Source: Acinetobacter zhairuonensis
GTDB taxonomy: Bacteria > Pseudomonadota > Gammaproteobacteria > Pseudomonadales > Moraxellaceae
DNA length: 64,000 nt
NCBI RefSeq assembly: GCF_022601715.1
Contig: NZ_JAKVIM010000003.1
Location: 177,732 to 241,731 of the forward strand
Direction: 5' to 3'
A program made the translations under genes and the position numbers. Shown in pieces: positions 1-9,024 of this stretch; positions within the stretch are counted from its first letter, which is position 1; each line of letters opens with the position of its first letter. The notes beneath the pieces are model-generated. The model saw only the letters and a program-made list of their open reading frames with translations, ran no database searches and was not told where the DNA came from.

Positions 1-199
1 TTTTTTTTGCATGTACCATCGAACCACAAAATTTTGAGATCGATGCATACAGAAGGTCGGTTCCGATGGCGATGTGAGGTTCAATCTTGAACAGGCTAAT
101 CAGAATAGGGGTCATCAGAGAACCACCGCCTACACCTGTAATGCCTACACAGAACCCAACTAAAACACCTGCAAGAATATATTCAACAGAACCGAACAT
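1..199 (-). CDS. Sulfite exporter TauE/SafE (TSUP) family permease, 5' part only
   Basis: The minus strand is open from an ATG at 199 to the window edge, giving 66 residues with no stop. The start MFGSVEYILAGVLVGF is a hydrophobic first helix. It is followed by the glycine-rich GVGGGSLMTP and then GTDLLYASISK, the conserved N-terminal repeat of TSUP (TauE/SafE, formerly DUF81) inner-membrane permeases, which move sulfur-containing or other small anions. The C-terminal part lies outside the window, so substrate and full length cannot be judged. Confidence 0.75.
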   Translation of the reverse strand, partial: MFGSVEYILAGVLVGFCVGITGVGGGSLMTPILISLFKIEPHIAIGTDLLYASISKFCGSMVHAKK

Positions 200-325
200 G
201 AATAGAAGCCAAATATGATAAACCACGCATATGTTATGACTTTTTAAGATAAGTGTTTGTCTTGATAAATGATTTGCTTATGCAAAAAAACGCTAAAGCT
301 TTTAAGCTTACGATGAGTCAAAACA

Positions 326-628
326 TTAATAATGATGCTTTTGAGGTTTATCTTTCTTTTTTAAATCATTGATTAATAATATTAAAAATAAGATAACAGG
401 GCTGGAGAATAACCACCAACTAACGAAACCAATTGAAATACCGAATGTTTTTATAAAAATGGCAGCTGCAATAAGAAAAAGAATATAAGCGATGCTGCGG
501 CTACATTTGGGGTAACGCGTCAAGAAGTGCCATTGGGATCGCTTGGTTTTTTCAATCTGTTTGCTGCTGAGTAAATGTGAACACCACATCCCAAGCAGAA
601 TACATGTCATGCCGAAGAAGATCATCAT
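326..628 (-). CDS. Small membrane protein, DUF3325-like, last gene of the TonB/PepSY operon
   Basis: This 100-residue protein has two or three hydrophobic segments (about residues 1-18, 47-65 and 70-86) and a lysine/histidine-rich tail. Its ATG overlaps the stop of the PepSY gene by four bases (ATGA), so the two are probably translationally coupled. Small DUF3325 membrane proteins typically sit beside PepSY-domain proteins and siderophore receptors, which is the main basis for the name. The function is unknown; a supporting role in iron reduction or uptake at the inner membrane is inference from context. Confidence 0.6.
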   Translation of the reverse strand: MMIFFGMTCILLGMWCSHLLSSKQIEKTKRSQWHFLTRYPKCSRSIAYILFLIAAAIFIKTFGISIGFVSWWLFSSPVILFLILLINDLKKKDKPQKHHY

Positions 629-2181
629 GATGCATTTACCTCATGAGTAGTAGAAACTTTCTTACTTAGCTTTTGTGCTGCCTTGAGCTGAATGGGATGA
701 ATATTCTTAAAAATGAAATAGGCAAAGATTGCGAGAAGTAGAATAAACAGGTCAATTCTTAAAAATAACCAATAGCTATAGAAGTCATGGATATAGTGAT
801 GTTGTAGAAGATAAACGAAATCAAAAATAACTAGACTGGTCGCAACTAAGCTTAAACCTGCAAGTTGGGAGCGCCACAGCCATTGTTTAGGTGTACACAA
901 CGCAAGAACCAGACTTAAGCTCCATGTGGTAAAAAAAGCATAAATTTCATAATTCGGTGTATCTGATGTAATCGTCACGATGCGATTGGTAAATAGGTAT
1001 GCCAACATCGCCATAGGAAGACCGACAAACGTTGCGATGTTGAAACGATCAACCAAATAATGTCCAAAGTGAAATTGCCCCGTTTTATTTTGTAGTTGAC
1101 GTTTCAGACTCCAGAGCAATAAGCCAGATGCGATCATACAGCAACCTAACAAGCCTGAGAAAAAGAATGCAAGACGTAAAACCGGTTGAGCAAAGGTAGC
1201 CATATGCAAGCCATAAACTCCAAAATTTAAGGTTGCAATGGCACTGTCATTACGTGTGCTTCGAATCAGTGATGCATCAGTCCCCCGCAAGGTAATTTGA
1301 GGTTGATTGCGTGTAATCGTATGATCTTGTAATTGCATAAAGCTATACAAGGCTTGGTCGGTATTGGGATTTTGCACAGTAATCGAGGCAAGTTCTTGTC
1401 TTCCCCAATGTTGTTCTACGGTTTGAAGCAATGTGCTCATGCTTAAATTAGGTTCTGGCTCCGGAGTTGTATTTTGTGCAACAACTTGAGTTCTAATTTC
1501 TGTGAAATATTGATAGGGATCATTTGGATAAAGGGTTTTCATTCCCCACGGGAAATATAAATAGAAAAAAATGGCTAAACCCGTAAAGGTAATCATTAAG
1601 AAAAACGGTAAGGCAATGACCGAGGAAACATTATGAAAGTCTAGCCAAGAACGCTGCGATTTAAAGGTTCTTAGGGTAAAGAAATCGGTGAAAATCTTTT
1701 TATGCGTGATGATGCCTGAGATCAGGGCAATCAACATGATAAAAGCAGCAAAGCAGACAGCGAGTCGCCCAATATTTATCGGTAAGCCAAACAGCTGGTA
1801 ATGAAAACGGTAGAAAAAGTCACCGCCATCTGTTGCAGAGAGATTCAATTCTTTCCCAGAATTCGCATCCAGCGTTTTACTTTCATAGCCACCATCTACT
1901 TTTTGCCAGTAAATGGTATTCAAAGGTGATTCTGGAGTGGCAATGCCAATAAACCAAGATTTTGCATCAGCAGCATGGTCTTGCAAATAAGTAGTAGCAG
2001 ATTGAATGGCAGTGTGCTGCTGAATTTCGTATTGAGCCAGTTGCGGCTGCATCCATAAATTCACTTCATGGCGATAATAGGAAGCAGTACCCATAAGAAA
2101 GATGGCAAAAATCACCCAGCCTAGTAGTAAGCCAGTCCAAGAGTGCAACCATGCCATCGATTGTCGAATACTTTTATGCAT
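625..2181 (-). CDS. PepSY-associated TM helix protein (putative inner-membrane ferric-siderophore reductase)
   Basis: The protein has 518 residues. A transmembrane helix near residues 15-35 is followed by a periplasmic domain, further helices near 137-160 and 190-212, and a helical C-terminal half. This is the architecture of PepSY_TM (iron-regulated membrane) proteins. Histidines in or near the helices (WLHSWTGLLLGW, FRFHYQLFG, DFHNVSS) are typical of the family and may ligate haem. The gene lies three bases downstream of the DUF3649 gene and overlaps the next gene by four bases. With the upstream siderophore receptor, a role in reducing imported ferric chelates is plausible, but that is inference. 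Confidence 0.8.
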   Translation of the reverse strand: MHKSIRQSMAWLHSWTGLLLGWVIFAIFLMGTASYYRHEVNLWMQPQLAQYEIQQHTAIQSATTYLQDHAADAKSWFIGIATPESPLNTIYWQKVDGGYESKTLDANSGKELNLSATDGGDFFYRFHYQLFGLPINIGRLAVCFAAFIMLIALISGIITHKKIFTDFFTLRTFKSQRSWLDFHNVSSVIALPFFLMITFTGLAIFFYLYFPWGMKTLYPNDPYQYFTEIRTQVVAQNTTPEPEPNLSMSTLLQTVEQHWGRQELASITVQNPNTDQALYSFMQLQDHTITRNQPQITLRGTDASLIRSTRNDSAIATLNFGVYGLHMATFAQPVLRLAFFFSGLLGCCMIASGLLLWSLKRQLQNKTGQFHFGHYLVDRFNIATFVGLPMAMLAYLFTNRIVTITSDTPNYEIYAFFTTWSLSLVLALCTPKQWLWRSQLAGLSLVATSLVIFDFVYLLQHHYIHDFYSYWLFLRIDLFILLLAIFAYFIFKNIHPIQLKAAQKLSKKVSTTHEVNAS

Positions 2182-2184
2182 GAA

Positions 2185-2478
2185 TTAACGCATTCCTAGA
2201 AATAGTAAAAATACACAGCCAAATATTCCACAACTGAGTATGGTAAGCCGAAGTAATGATTGAATACAGAAACTGGTAATGACATAGCCGGCATAAAATA
2301 TCAGGCTGATAAATGCAGCCAAATAGATCGCTTCAGCTTTAGGAAGTTGATGATTGAGTAAATAAGTTAAGTCCAGACTGAGTAGTGCAGCACAGATAAA
2401 ACCTATGATAAAAGCGACAACAAAGCGGTAAAACACTTGTATGCGATAAGTATAGGAAATGGATTGTACTTTACTCAT
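2185..2478 (-). CDS. DUF3649-family small membrane protein
   Basis: This 97-residue protein has three predicted membrane segments (about residues 15-36, 49-68 and 76-95) and short loops. Proteins of this kind (DUF3649) recur between TonB-dependent siderophore receptors and PepSY membrane proteins in gamma-proteobacteria, which is the order seen here. The stop is three bases before the PepSY start, so the genes are cotranscribed. No catalytic motif is visible. The function is unknown and the family name rests on size, topology and neighbourhood. Confidence 0.65.
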   Translation of the reverse strand: MSKVQSISYTYRIQVFYRFVVAFIIGFICAALLSLDLTYLLNHQLPKAEAIYLAAFISLIFYAGYVITSFCIQSLLRLTILSCGIFGCVFLLFLGMR

Positions 2479-2500
2479 AAATTACGACCGCTATGGAATT

Positions 2501-2534
2501 AAAAAAAGCCAAACCTGTATGTTCAGGCTTGGCT
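2501..2534 (-). terminator. Rho-independent terminator between receptor gene and DUF3649 gene
   Basis: Read on the minus strand, GCCAAGCCTG and CAGGTTTGGC form a 10-bp stem with a six-base loop, followed by seven T residues. It lies directly after the TonB receptor stop codon. It may attenuate transcription into the three downstream membrane genes, giving more receptor than the other products. Confidence 0.8.
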
Positions 2535-2540
2535 GGTTGA

Positions 2541-4640
2541 TTAATATTTAAATTTTAAAGCAACGTTATAGTTGGTTGAAGCACCATAATACCCTTGACC
2601 GCCAGACAGCCCAGTCAGGTATTTTTCATTGGTTAGGTTGTTGCCATTCACTTGTACCAATACATTTTGATTCACTTCATAACTTGCCATGATGTTGAAT
2701 AAGGCATAGGCATCCTGAGTAATGGCGGCATAAGACGTGTCTTGAATATCATCTTGCCACTTTACGCTGGCACCAAGTTTGAGTTTAGGTAGCTGCGGTA
2801 CGGTGTACGATGCTAAAGCATTGATGGTTTGGGTTGGAATATTTACACGCGCTCTTTCACCAGATTCCATGTTTTTCAGGCTGAAAGTCGAGAAGCCGAA
2901 CACGAGATCAAGATTATCCGTGACTTTTCCAGATAGTCCCACTTCGACACCTTGAGATCGAACTGTACCAATGTCGGAAGAATACTTGTTGTAGGTCGCA
3001 TCCCAAATTGGATTGAGGGCAAAATTGTCCTCGTCAGTTCTAAATACAGCAAGGTTACCTGTCAGGGCACCATCTAACCATGAACTTTTGACCCCAATTT
3101 CATAGCTTTCACCTTCAACTGGAACGGCGGTTTGCTGGGTCGCTAAATCGATAACAGTTTGCGGTCTAAAGATAGAGGTATAGCTCATATAACCTGTATA
3201 TTCAGGCGTGAAGTTATAGGTTAATCCTGCATAAGGTGAAACTTTATCTTCTTTATATTCAAGTGTGTCAATTTCAGTATAGTTTGCACCTAAAAGTAGT
3301 TTTAAATCATCATTTAGATGTAGACGGGTAGCAGTGTAAACAGATTTCATGACCCGTTCTTCAGGCGTTGCGGTATAGAATTCTCCCCATGTGGGTTCTA
3401 CAGGTGACCAACTTGCCTGATCCGTCGTATAGGTGCCTAAACTGCTGCCATAAGAATAAATACTTTGAGCAGTGTACTTCGACCAGTTATAGCCGATATT
3501 GGCTTCATGACGTTGTCCAAATAGAGGGAAGGTGCCTTGGATGTCTGCATTTGCAGTGGTTTCTTTAAATTTCTGATTATAAATTTCAGGGTAGAGATAA
3601 ATGCCTGAAGTATTGTCTGTTGCAGAGGGTGAACCGCTTAAATACAGCATTTTGTCACGAACTTCAGATTCTTTTAAGTTGTAACCGAGCTTCAATTTCC
3701 AGTCACCAGCAAGTTGCTGTTCAATATTGGCAAAATAGTTGTCAATTTCCCAGTCATAGTAGGTCCACGATGGCGCATAGTTGTAACTGCGAGAATAACT
3801 TAAAGCTTCACCTTTCGAATTGACTAAAGGTAAAGCCCCCCATTGAGAGCCGTTGGCATATTGGCGTGTTTTAGAATAGCCTGCGGATGCCACAGTAGAA
3901 TCGGTAAGATCTGCTTCAAGAATACCTTGGAAGCCATTTTTTTCTTCAGAATAACGGTCTAAATATGAATCGCCCGTTTTTTCATAGCCAACCAAGCGTC
4001 CGCGAAGGCGACCATCTTGTGTAAGGGCGCCTGAAATGTCTGCTTCATAGCGCTGTGTATCCCAAGAGCCATAGCTAATTCCAGCATTGGCTTGAAACTC
4101 TTGGGTTGGACGCTTACGTATATAGTTAATGGTCGCACCTGGGTCACCTAAAGCATTGGTCAGGGCATCTGCACCTTTCACGACTTCAATGCGATCATAA
4201 AAATAGCTGTCAGCATCACTATTATTGTAGTTATAGCTATCCACCTGCGGGATACCAATGCCATCGACCAAGATGTTGGAAATATCAAAGCCACGTGCTG
4301 TATAGGTCGTACGGTTGGTTTCTAAACCAGTGACCGTTACGCCAGGGGTGTTGTTTAAGATATCCCGTGTTGAAGTCAGATTAAAGTCATCCATTTGTTG
4401 ACGCGTTACTACATTTACCGTTTGCGGTGTTTCCCGCGCATCAATATTCAGTTTGGTCGCACTACTGCTTTTTTTAACGTTATATGCCTTGGTTGTTTCA
4501 GAGCTTTGATCGGCGGTTTCATCGGCTTGTAACTGAATGGTGGATAGGGTGGTCACTTCATCCTCGGCATAACTAAGGTTGATGTGGGCAATGGTCAGGG
4601 CAAGTAAAGAGTACTTAAATAGCGTAGCGGATTTAGACAT
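2541..4640 (-). CDS. TonB-dependent siderophore receptor (FhuE/FpvA-like)
   Basis: This 699-residue outer-membrane protein begins with a signal peptide (residues 1 to about 25, ending SYA). A TonB-box-like stretch (TLSTIQL) follows, then a plug domain with the family features ETPQTVNVVTRQQM and YDRIEVVKGADAL, and a beta-barrel ending in FKY with the usual terminal aromatic residue. It is expected to import a ferric siderophore using TonB energy. The ligand cannot be read from the sequence; hydroxamate types such as coprogen or ferrichrome are typical for close relatives. A Fur box lies just upstream of the ATG, so iron-repressed expression is expected. Confidence 0.9.
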   Translation of the reverse strand: MSKSATLFKYSLLALTIAHINLSYAEDEVTTLSTIQLQADETADQSSETTKAYNVKKSSSATKLNIDARETPQTVNVVTRQQMDDFNLTSTRDILNNTPGVTVTGLETNRTTYTARGFDISNILVDGIGIPQVDSYNYNNSDADSYFYDRIEVVKGADALTNALGDPGATINYIRKRPTQEFQANAGISYGSWDTQRYEADISGALTQDGRLRGRLVGYEKTGDSYLDRYSEEKNGFQGILEADLTDSTVASAGYSKTRQYANGSQWGALPLVNSKGEALSYSRSYNYAPSWTYYDWEIDNYFANIEQQLAGDWKLKLGYNLKESEVRDKMLYLSGSPSATDNTSGIYLYPEIYNQKFKETTANADIQGTFPLFGQRHEANIGYNWSKYTAQSIYSYGSSLGTYTTDQASWSPVEPTWGEFYTATPEERVMKSVYTATRLHLNDDLKLLLGANYTEIDTLEYKEDKVSPYAGLTYNFTPEYTGYMSYTSIFRPQTVIDLATQQTAVPVEGESYEIGVKSSWLDGALTGNLAVFRTDEDNFALNPIWDATYNKYSSDIGTVRSQGVEVGLSGKVTDNLDLVFGFSTFSLKNMESGERARVNIPTQTINALASYTVPQLPKLKLGASVKWQDDIQDTSYAAITQDAYALFNIMASYEVNQNVLVQVNGNNLTNEKYLTGLSGGQGYYGASTNYNVALKFKY

Positions 4641-4653
4641 GGTTAATATTAAT

Positions 4654-4672
4654 GCAAATAATTCTCATTAAT
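4654..4672 (-). promoter_or_regulatory. Fur box upstream of siderophore receptor
   Basis: On the minus strand the 19 bases ATTAATGAGAATTATTTGC closely match the Fur consensus GATAATGATAATCATTATC. They end 13 bases before the receptor ATG at 4640. The placement fits repression by Fur with ferrous iron. Confidence 0.75.
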
Positions 4673-4861
4673 TCTAAGTTTATATTTTAAAGCAATCAAA
4701 TGTATAATGATCGTAAATCATGATTAACTAAAATGATTCCATAGCTAAATTAGATTTAGTGTGGATGTCTTTTGAACTTGAAAATGCATACAGAAAATTT
4801 TTCCGAAGCTGTGGCTATGCTAGAATATTCAGGTGTTTAACTTTGAACAGAGCAAGAAATC

Positions 4862-6031
4862 TTGAACAACAAAAAACTAAAAATAGGCATCGTTGTTGGT
4901 GAAGTTTCAGGAGATACCTTGGGTGCCAAGTTAATCCGCAGTTTTCGTGAGCAAGGAATTGATGCCGAGTTTGAAGGAATTGGTGGTCCACAAATGATCG
5001 CGGAGGGATTCCAGAGCTATTATCCGATGGATATTTTGTCGGTGATGGGCATTGTTGAAGTCTTAAAAGATATTAAAAAGCTATTTGCAGTGCGTGATGG
5101 ACTGGTAGAAAGATGGACTAAACAGCCGGTTGATGTCTTTATTGGCATTGATGCACCTGATTTCAATCTACGCTTATCGAAAAGTTTAAAGCAAAAACAG
5201 TTACCAATTAAAACCGTACAATATGTGAGTCCTTCGGTTTGGGCATGGCGACAGGGTCGTGTGCATGGGATTAAGGCAAGTATTGATTTGGTGCTGTGTT
5301 TATTTCCATTTGAAAAAGCATTTTTTAAAAAATTTGATGTACCCGCGGCTTTTGTGGGGCATCCTTTGGCGAGTCAATTACCTTTAAAAAATGATTTGGT
5401 TGAAGCGAAGCAGGAACTGGGTTTAGCAACAACACAAAAACATATTGCGTTATTACCGGGTAGTCGCCGTGGAGAAGTGGAGCGTTTAGGCCCCTTAGTG
5501 CTTAAAGCAGGAGAAATTTTGAGTCAAAAACATCCTGAATATGAGTTCTTGATTCCTGCGATTAATGATGCCCGTAAACAGCAAATTGAACATTTACTGC
5601 AACATTATTCAGATGCTTTCCGCGCGAAAGTACATTTACTGGAAAATACCGACACCGAATCAAAAATTGGTCGTCAGGTCATGAATGCAGCCAATATCGT
5701 GGCTTTGGCATCGGGTACAGCGACTTTAGAAGCCATGCTATTGCATCGCCCGATGGTGACGTTCTATAAGCTTAATTCATTGACTTATTTTATTGCGAAA
5801 CTGTTAATTAAAATTCCGTATTATTCTTTGCCAAACATTATTGCGGGTAAAAAAGTGATTCGGGAGTTGATTCAGAATGATGCAACACCCGAGAATCTAG
5901 CGCATGAAATTGAAAAATTGATGAACATTGAGGTATCTCAGATTCAAGTGATGCAGCACATTACGATGCATAAGCAGCTTCTTTCTGGCAATAGTGAAGA
6001 TCCTGTACAAGCCATTTTAAGTTTACTGTAA
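4862..6031 (+). CDS. lpxB: Lipid-A-disaccharide synthase
   Basis: This 389-residue GT-B type glycosyltransferase condenses UDP-2,3-diacylglucosamine with lipid X to make the lipid A disaccharide on the inner face of the inner membrane. Family signatures are clear: GEVSGDTLGA near residue 13, the stretch IGIDAPDFNLRL, SPSVWAWRQGR, FVGHPL, LLPGSRRGEV and ASGTATLEAML. Length matches the family (about 380-390). The frame starts with TTG at 4862, and no ATG lies before the conserved N-terminus, so TTG is probably the true start. It stands alone here rather than next to lpxA/fabZ. Confidence 0.95.
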   Translation: MNNKKLKIGIVVGEVSGDTLGAKLIRSFREQGIDAEFEGIGGPQMIAEGFQSYYPMDILSVMGIVEVLKDIKKLFAVRDGLVERWTKQPVDVFIGIDAPDFNLRLSKSLKQKQLPIKTVQYVSPSVWAWRQGRVHGIKASIDLVLCLFPFEKAFFKKFDVPAAFVGHPLASQLPLKNDLVEAKQELGLATTQKHIALLPGSRRGEVERLGPLVLKAGEILSQKHPEYEFLIPAINDARKQQIEHLLQHYSDAFRAKVHLLENTDTESKIGRQVMNAANIVALASGTATLEAMLLHRPMVTFYKLNSLTYFIAKLLIKIPYYSLPNIIAGKKVIRELIQNDATPENLAHEIEKLMNIEVSQIQVMQHITMHKQLLSGNSEDPVQAILSLL

Positions 6032-6048
6032 CGAATGACGAACTTCAG

Positions 6049-6972
6049 TTATTGCATAAATTGCTGTCGATATTGACTCGGCGTGAGGTCAAATTGCTTT
6101 TTAAAGGTTTGACTGAACGCCGTTTCTGACGCATATCCCACTAAATTGGCAATCTGCTGAACAGTATATTGTCCTTGTCTTAAATACTGCGATGCAATGC
6201 GTAAGCGATGTTGCTGTAAATATGCCAGCGGTGGTTCACCTACCATCTGGCTAAATAGTTGCGCGAATTTAGAACGAGACATGCAGCATTGTTCTGCTAG
6301 TGTTTCAACTGTCCATGCATGTTGCGGTTGCCCATGAATGGCAGCTAAGGCATTGGATAATTCAGGATGGGACAGTGCGGATAACCAGTTGTTGCTATCG
6401 CCTAATTGCAAAATATAATCACGGACACATTCTATAAAAAAAATACTGACCAGATGATCGAGGATTTTGTCACGTCCAGGTTGCACTTGTAGGGTTTCGA
6501 CAGCTAGGAACTGCAAACCGATTTGTAGCCATTCGGGAATCGTTTGCCCATTCATTTGATGTAAATGAATGGATTGCGGTAATGCATTTAACAATGGACG
6601 CGCCATGATACTATCCATATGACAGCGAATAGCCAAGATGACGGTCTGTTTGCCTTCACCCGCGCCAAATTCAATACTTTTTTCGCCTGTTTCATCGAAA
6701 CGATGGGTAATATTCAAGGTATCGACCAAAGGGTTTGGCGTATTAGAGGCACTATGGCTACGACCAGAAGGAATTAAAACCAAATCTCCTGCGCGGACAT
6801 GTACTTGTGTAGTGGCATCCAGTTGGATCAGTGCATGCCCTGAGACCATCGCATACGCCACCATGGCACTCTGATCTTCATATTGAAAACACCAGTCGCC
6901 ACGCGCTTTTAAATACAGATATTCGGATTTGTTCAGATGAATATCATCAAAAATTTTACTTAGTGCATCCAT
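6049..6972 (-). CDS. AraC-family transcriptional regulator with cupin sensor domain, divergent from alkane monooxygenase
   Basis: The protein has about 307 residues. The N-terminal half is a cupin-type AraC sensor domain (HVRAGDLVLIPSGRSH). The last about 100 residues hold two helix-turn-helix units (TVETLAEQCCMSRSKFAQLF and TVQQIANLVGYASETAFSQTF) plus the PSQYR signature. I chose the ATG at 6972 (MDALSKIF); the frame extends upstream to a TTG at 7008. It lies head-to-head with the alkane monooxygenase gene, 187 bases apart, like alkR-alkM in Acinetobacter, so it may be its alkane-responsive activator. The converging end is only 17 bases from lpxB. Confidence 0.8.
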   Translation of the reverse strand: MDALSKIFDDIHLNKSEYLYLKARGDWCFQYEDQSAMVAYAMVSGHALIQLDATTQVHVRAGDLVLIPSGRSHSASNTPNPLVDTLNITHRFDETGEKSIEFGAGEGKQTVILAIRCHMDSIMARPLLNALPQSIHLHQMNGQTIPEWLQIGLQFLAVETLQVQPGRDKILDHLVSIFFIECVRDYILQLGDSNNWLSALSHPELSNALAAIHGQPQHAWTVETLAEQCCMSRSKFAQLFSQMVGEPPLAYLQQHRLRIASQYLRQGQYTVQQIANLVGYASETAFSQTFKKQFDLTPSQYRQQFMQ

Positions 6973-7159
6973 GCTTTTTCGTTTTATCTCATTGGCTGAA
7001 ATATACAATTATTAAAAATTTGTAATATGTGTTTATAGGACATTGTTTATCAAAATAAGCCAAAGACGATTACATAGTTTTTATGGACGTTTGCAACTGT
7101 CGCTCAAAGGCACTTTCAGAAAATATATACATAACAAGAAAAGAAGGAAAGCATTGCAA

Positions 7160-8377
7160 ATGAATGCAACAGTAAAACTGACAGAACCAGACCTGATGAA
7201 TACTCCAAACAAAACAGGGTTAGCTTTAGATAAGAAGCGCTATTTGTGGGCAATTAGCCCAGCCTTACCTGTCATTGGGATGGGGATTTTAGCAGGCTAT
7301 CAGTTTGCACCACGACCATTGAAAAAAGCATTTGCGTTAGGTGGACCGATATTACTGCATGTGCTTATTCCTGCAATTGATGCTCTGATTGGTAATGATC
7401 AAAATAACCCGACGGCTGAAGATGTAAAGTTGCTGGAGCAAGATCCATACTATGCACGTTTAGTAAAAACCTTTATTCCACTGCAATACGCAGCCAATAT
7501 TTATGCCTGCTACTTGGTTGGACGCAAACAAACTTCTTTGCTGGATAAAGTACTGTTGGGCATTTCCATGGGAGCTATTAACGGCATTGCGGTAAATACT
7601 GCACATGAGTTAAGCCATAAGTCGAATCGCATCGATCATATCTTGTCGCATTTGGCGCTGGTTCCAACAGGTTATAACCACTTTCGCATTGAACATCCTT
7701 ATGGGCATCATAAACGTGCGGCTACCCCAGAAGATCCAGCATCTTCACGAATGGGTGAAACCTTTTATGAGTTTTTACCTAGAACAGTCATTGGCTCGTT
7801 TAAATCTGCAATTGAAATTGAAAGTAATCGTTTGAAACGTAAAGGTAAAACATTCTGGTCTGTAGATAATGAGTTGCTACAAGGCTGGGGCATGAGTGCT
7901 ACTTTTCATGCCAGCATGATCAAGATGTTTGGTGCGGGCATTACACCCTATTTGCTCACGCAATCTTTATATGGCATTAGCTTGTTCGAGATTATTAACT
8001 ATATTGAACATTATGGATTATTACGTCAGAAAGATGAGAATGGCAAGTATGAGCGAACCATGCCCGAGCATAGCTGGAATAACAATAACATTGTGACCAA
8101 TTTGTTTTTATATCAATTGCAGCGTCATTCAGATCATCATGCATACCCAACACGACCTTTCCAAGCGCTGCGACATTTTGATGAGGCGCCAGAGCTGCCA
8201 AGTGGTTATGCCAGTATGCTTTTACCCGCGATGATTCCGCCGTTATGGTTCAAAATGATGGATAAACGCGTATTTAAACATTATGGCGGTGACTTGAATA
8301 AAGCCAATGTTCACCCTAAACGTAGAACAAAAATCTTTAAAAAATTTGGTGTGATCGATAAGTTGCTCAGTGTGTAA
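7160..8377 (+). CDS. alkB: Alkane 1-monooxygenase (AlkB/AlkM type)
   Basis: This 405-residue integral-membrane diiron hydroxylase oxidises the terminal methyl group of n-alkanes to 1-alkanols. All histidine boxes are intact: HELSHK at about residue 149, EHPYGHH at about 177, NYIEHYG at about 280 and LQRHSDHH at about 319. Hydrophobic helices occupy the N-terminal half. The ATG at 7160 is preferred because AAGGAA lies about ten bases upstream and it matches the usual length of about 400; the frame continues upstream to a TTG at 7043 with no family similarity. In Acinetobacter the gene is often called alkM. No rubredoxin gene is present nearby, so electrons must come from elsewhere in the genome. 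Confidence 0.93.
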   Translation: MNATVKLTEPDLMNTPNKTGLALDKKRYLWAISPALPVIGMGILAGYQFAPRPLKKAFALGGPILLHVLIPAIDALIGNDQNNPTAEDVKLLEQDPYYARLVKTFIPLQYAANIYACYLVGRKQTSLLDKVLLGISMGAINGIAVNTAHELSHKSNRIDHILSHLALVPTGYNHFRIEHPYGHHKRAATPEDPASSRMGETFYEFLPRTVIGSFKSAIEIESNRLKRKGKTFWSVDNELLQGWGMSATFHASMIKMFGAGITPYLLTQSLYGISLFEIINYIEHYGLLRQKDENGKYERTMPEHSWNNNNIVTNLFLYQLQRHSDHHAYPTRPFQALRHFDEAPELPSGYASMLLPAMIPPLWFKMMDKRVFKHYGGDLNKANVHPKRRTKIFKKFGVIDKLLSV

Positions 8378-8410
8378 CAGTTGTATGTAATTTTAGAAAC
8401 ATCCCAATAG

Positions 8411-8445
8411 ATGACATCAATTACACTGAATTGATGTCATTTTTC
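8411..8445 (+). terminator. Terminator after alkane monooxygenase
   Basis: ATGACATCAATT and AATTGATGTCAT form a perfect 12-bp stem with a six-base loop, followed by TTTTC. It separates the alkane gene from the convergent acetyltransferase gene. Confidence 0.8.
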
Positions 8446-8453
8446 ATTATTCT

Positions 8454-8939
8454 TTAGAGGATTTTCTCCATCCAAATTTCACAGGCATGGCTATGACCTG
8501 TTTGACCTTTGGGTGCCTCTAAATGTTGAAAGCCTAACTTTTCATAAAGTTTGACGGCCTGCCATAGCGATGCAGTGGTTTCCAAATAACATGAGCAGTA
8601 GCCTTGAGCTAAACTGAACGAAAAACATTGCGCTAAAATTTGTTTGGCAAAGCCTAAACCTCGAATTTCAGGTAGAAAATACATTTTCTGAATTTCGAGT
8701 GTCTCTGTATCACCCATAAGTGGTGACAGCCCACCGCCACCTAAAATATCCCCTTGTTTATTTTCAATGACCCAATACTGTGCATTGGGCTGACTATAGA
8801 CTTGATATAAATTATCTAGGATAGGATCAGCAACGGCAAAGCCAGATTCTGCTGCGAGTCCAAACTCTTTAGACACTTCACGGATGATTTGGGCAATTGC
8901 GGCATTGTCTTTTTCTTGGAGGGAGCGGATGTGAAACAT
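8454..8939 (-). CDS. GNAT family N-acetyltransferase
   Basis: This protein of about 161 residues has a GNAT fold. Motif A is visible as IQKMYFLPEIRGLGFAKQIL, with the RGLGFA acetyl-CoA pyrophosphate loop. It is followed by YCSCYLETT and LYEKLGFQHL, the usual beta4 and motif B region. The start is taken at the ATG at 8939 (MFHIRSLQ), since the upstream TTG at 8951 has no ribosome site. The substrate is unknown; close relatives are simply annotated as acetyltransferases. It stands alone between convergent terminators and the acyl-CoA dehydrogenase pair. Confidence 0.85.
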   Translation of the reverse strand: MFHIRSLQEKDNAAIAQIIREVSKEFGLAAESGFAVADPILDNLYQVYSQPNAQYWVIENKQGDILGGGGLSPLMGDTETLEIQKMYFLPEIRGLGFAKQILAQCFSFSLAQGYCSCYLETTASLWQAVKLYEKLGFQHLEAPKGQTGHSHACEIWMEKIL

Positions 8940-9024
8940 GAGTATAAGCAAGCTTTTAAACGATGGACTGTTATAGCAAATAATCCATCATTTGTAAGGA
9001 AGTTTTATACAGGAGGTATCAACG

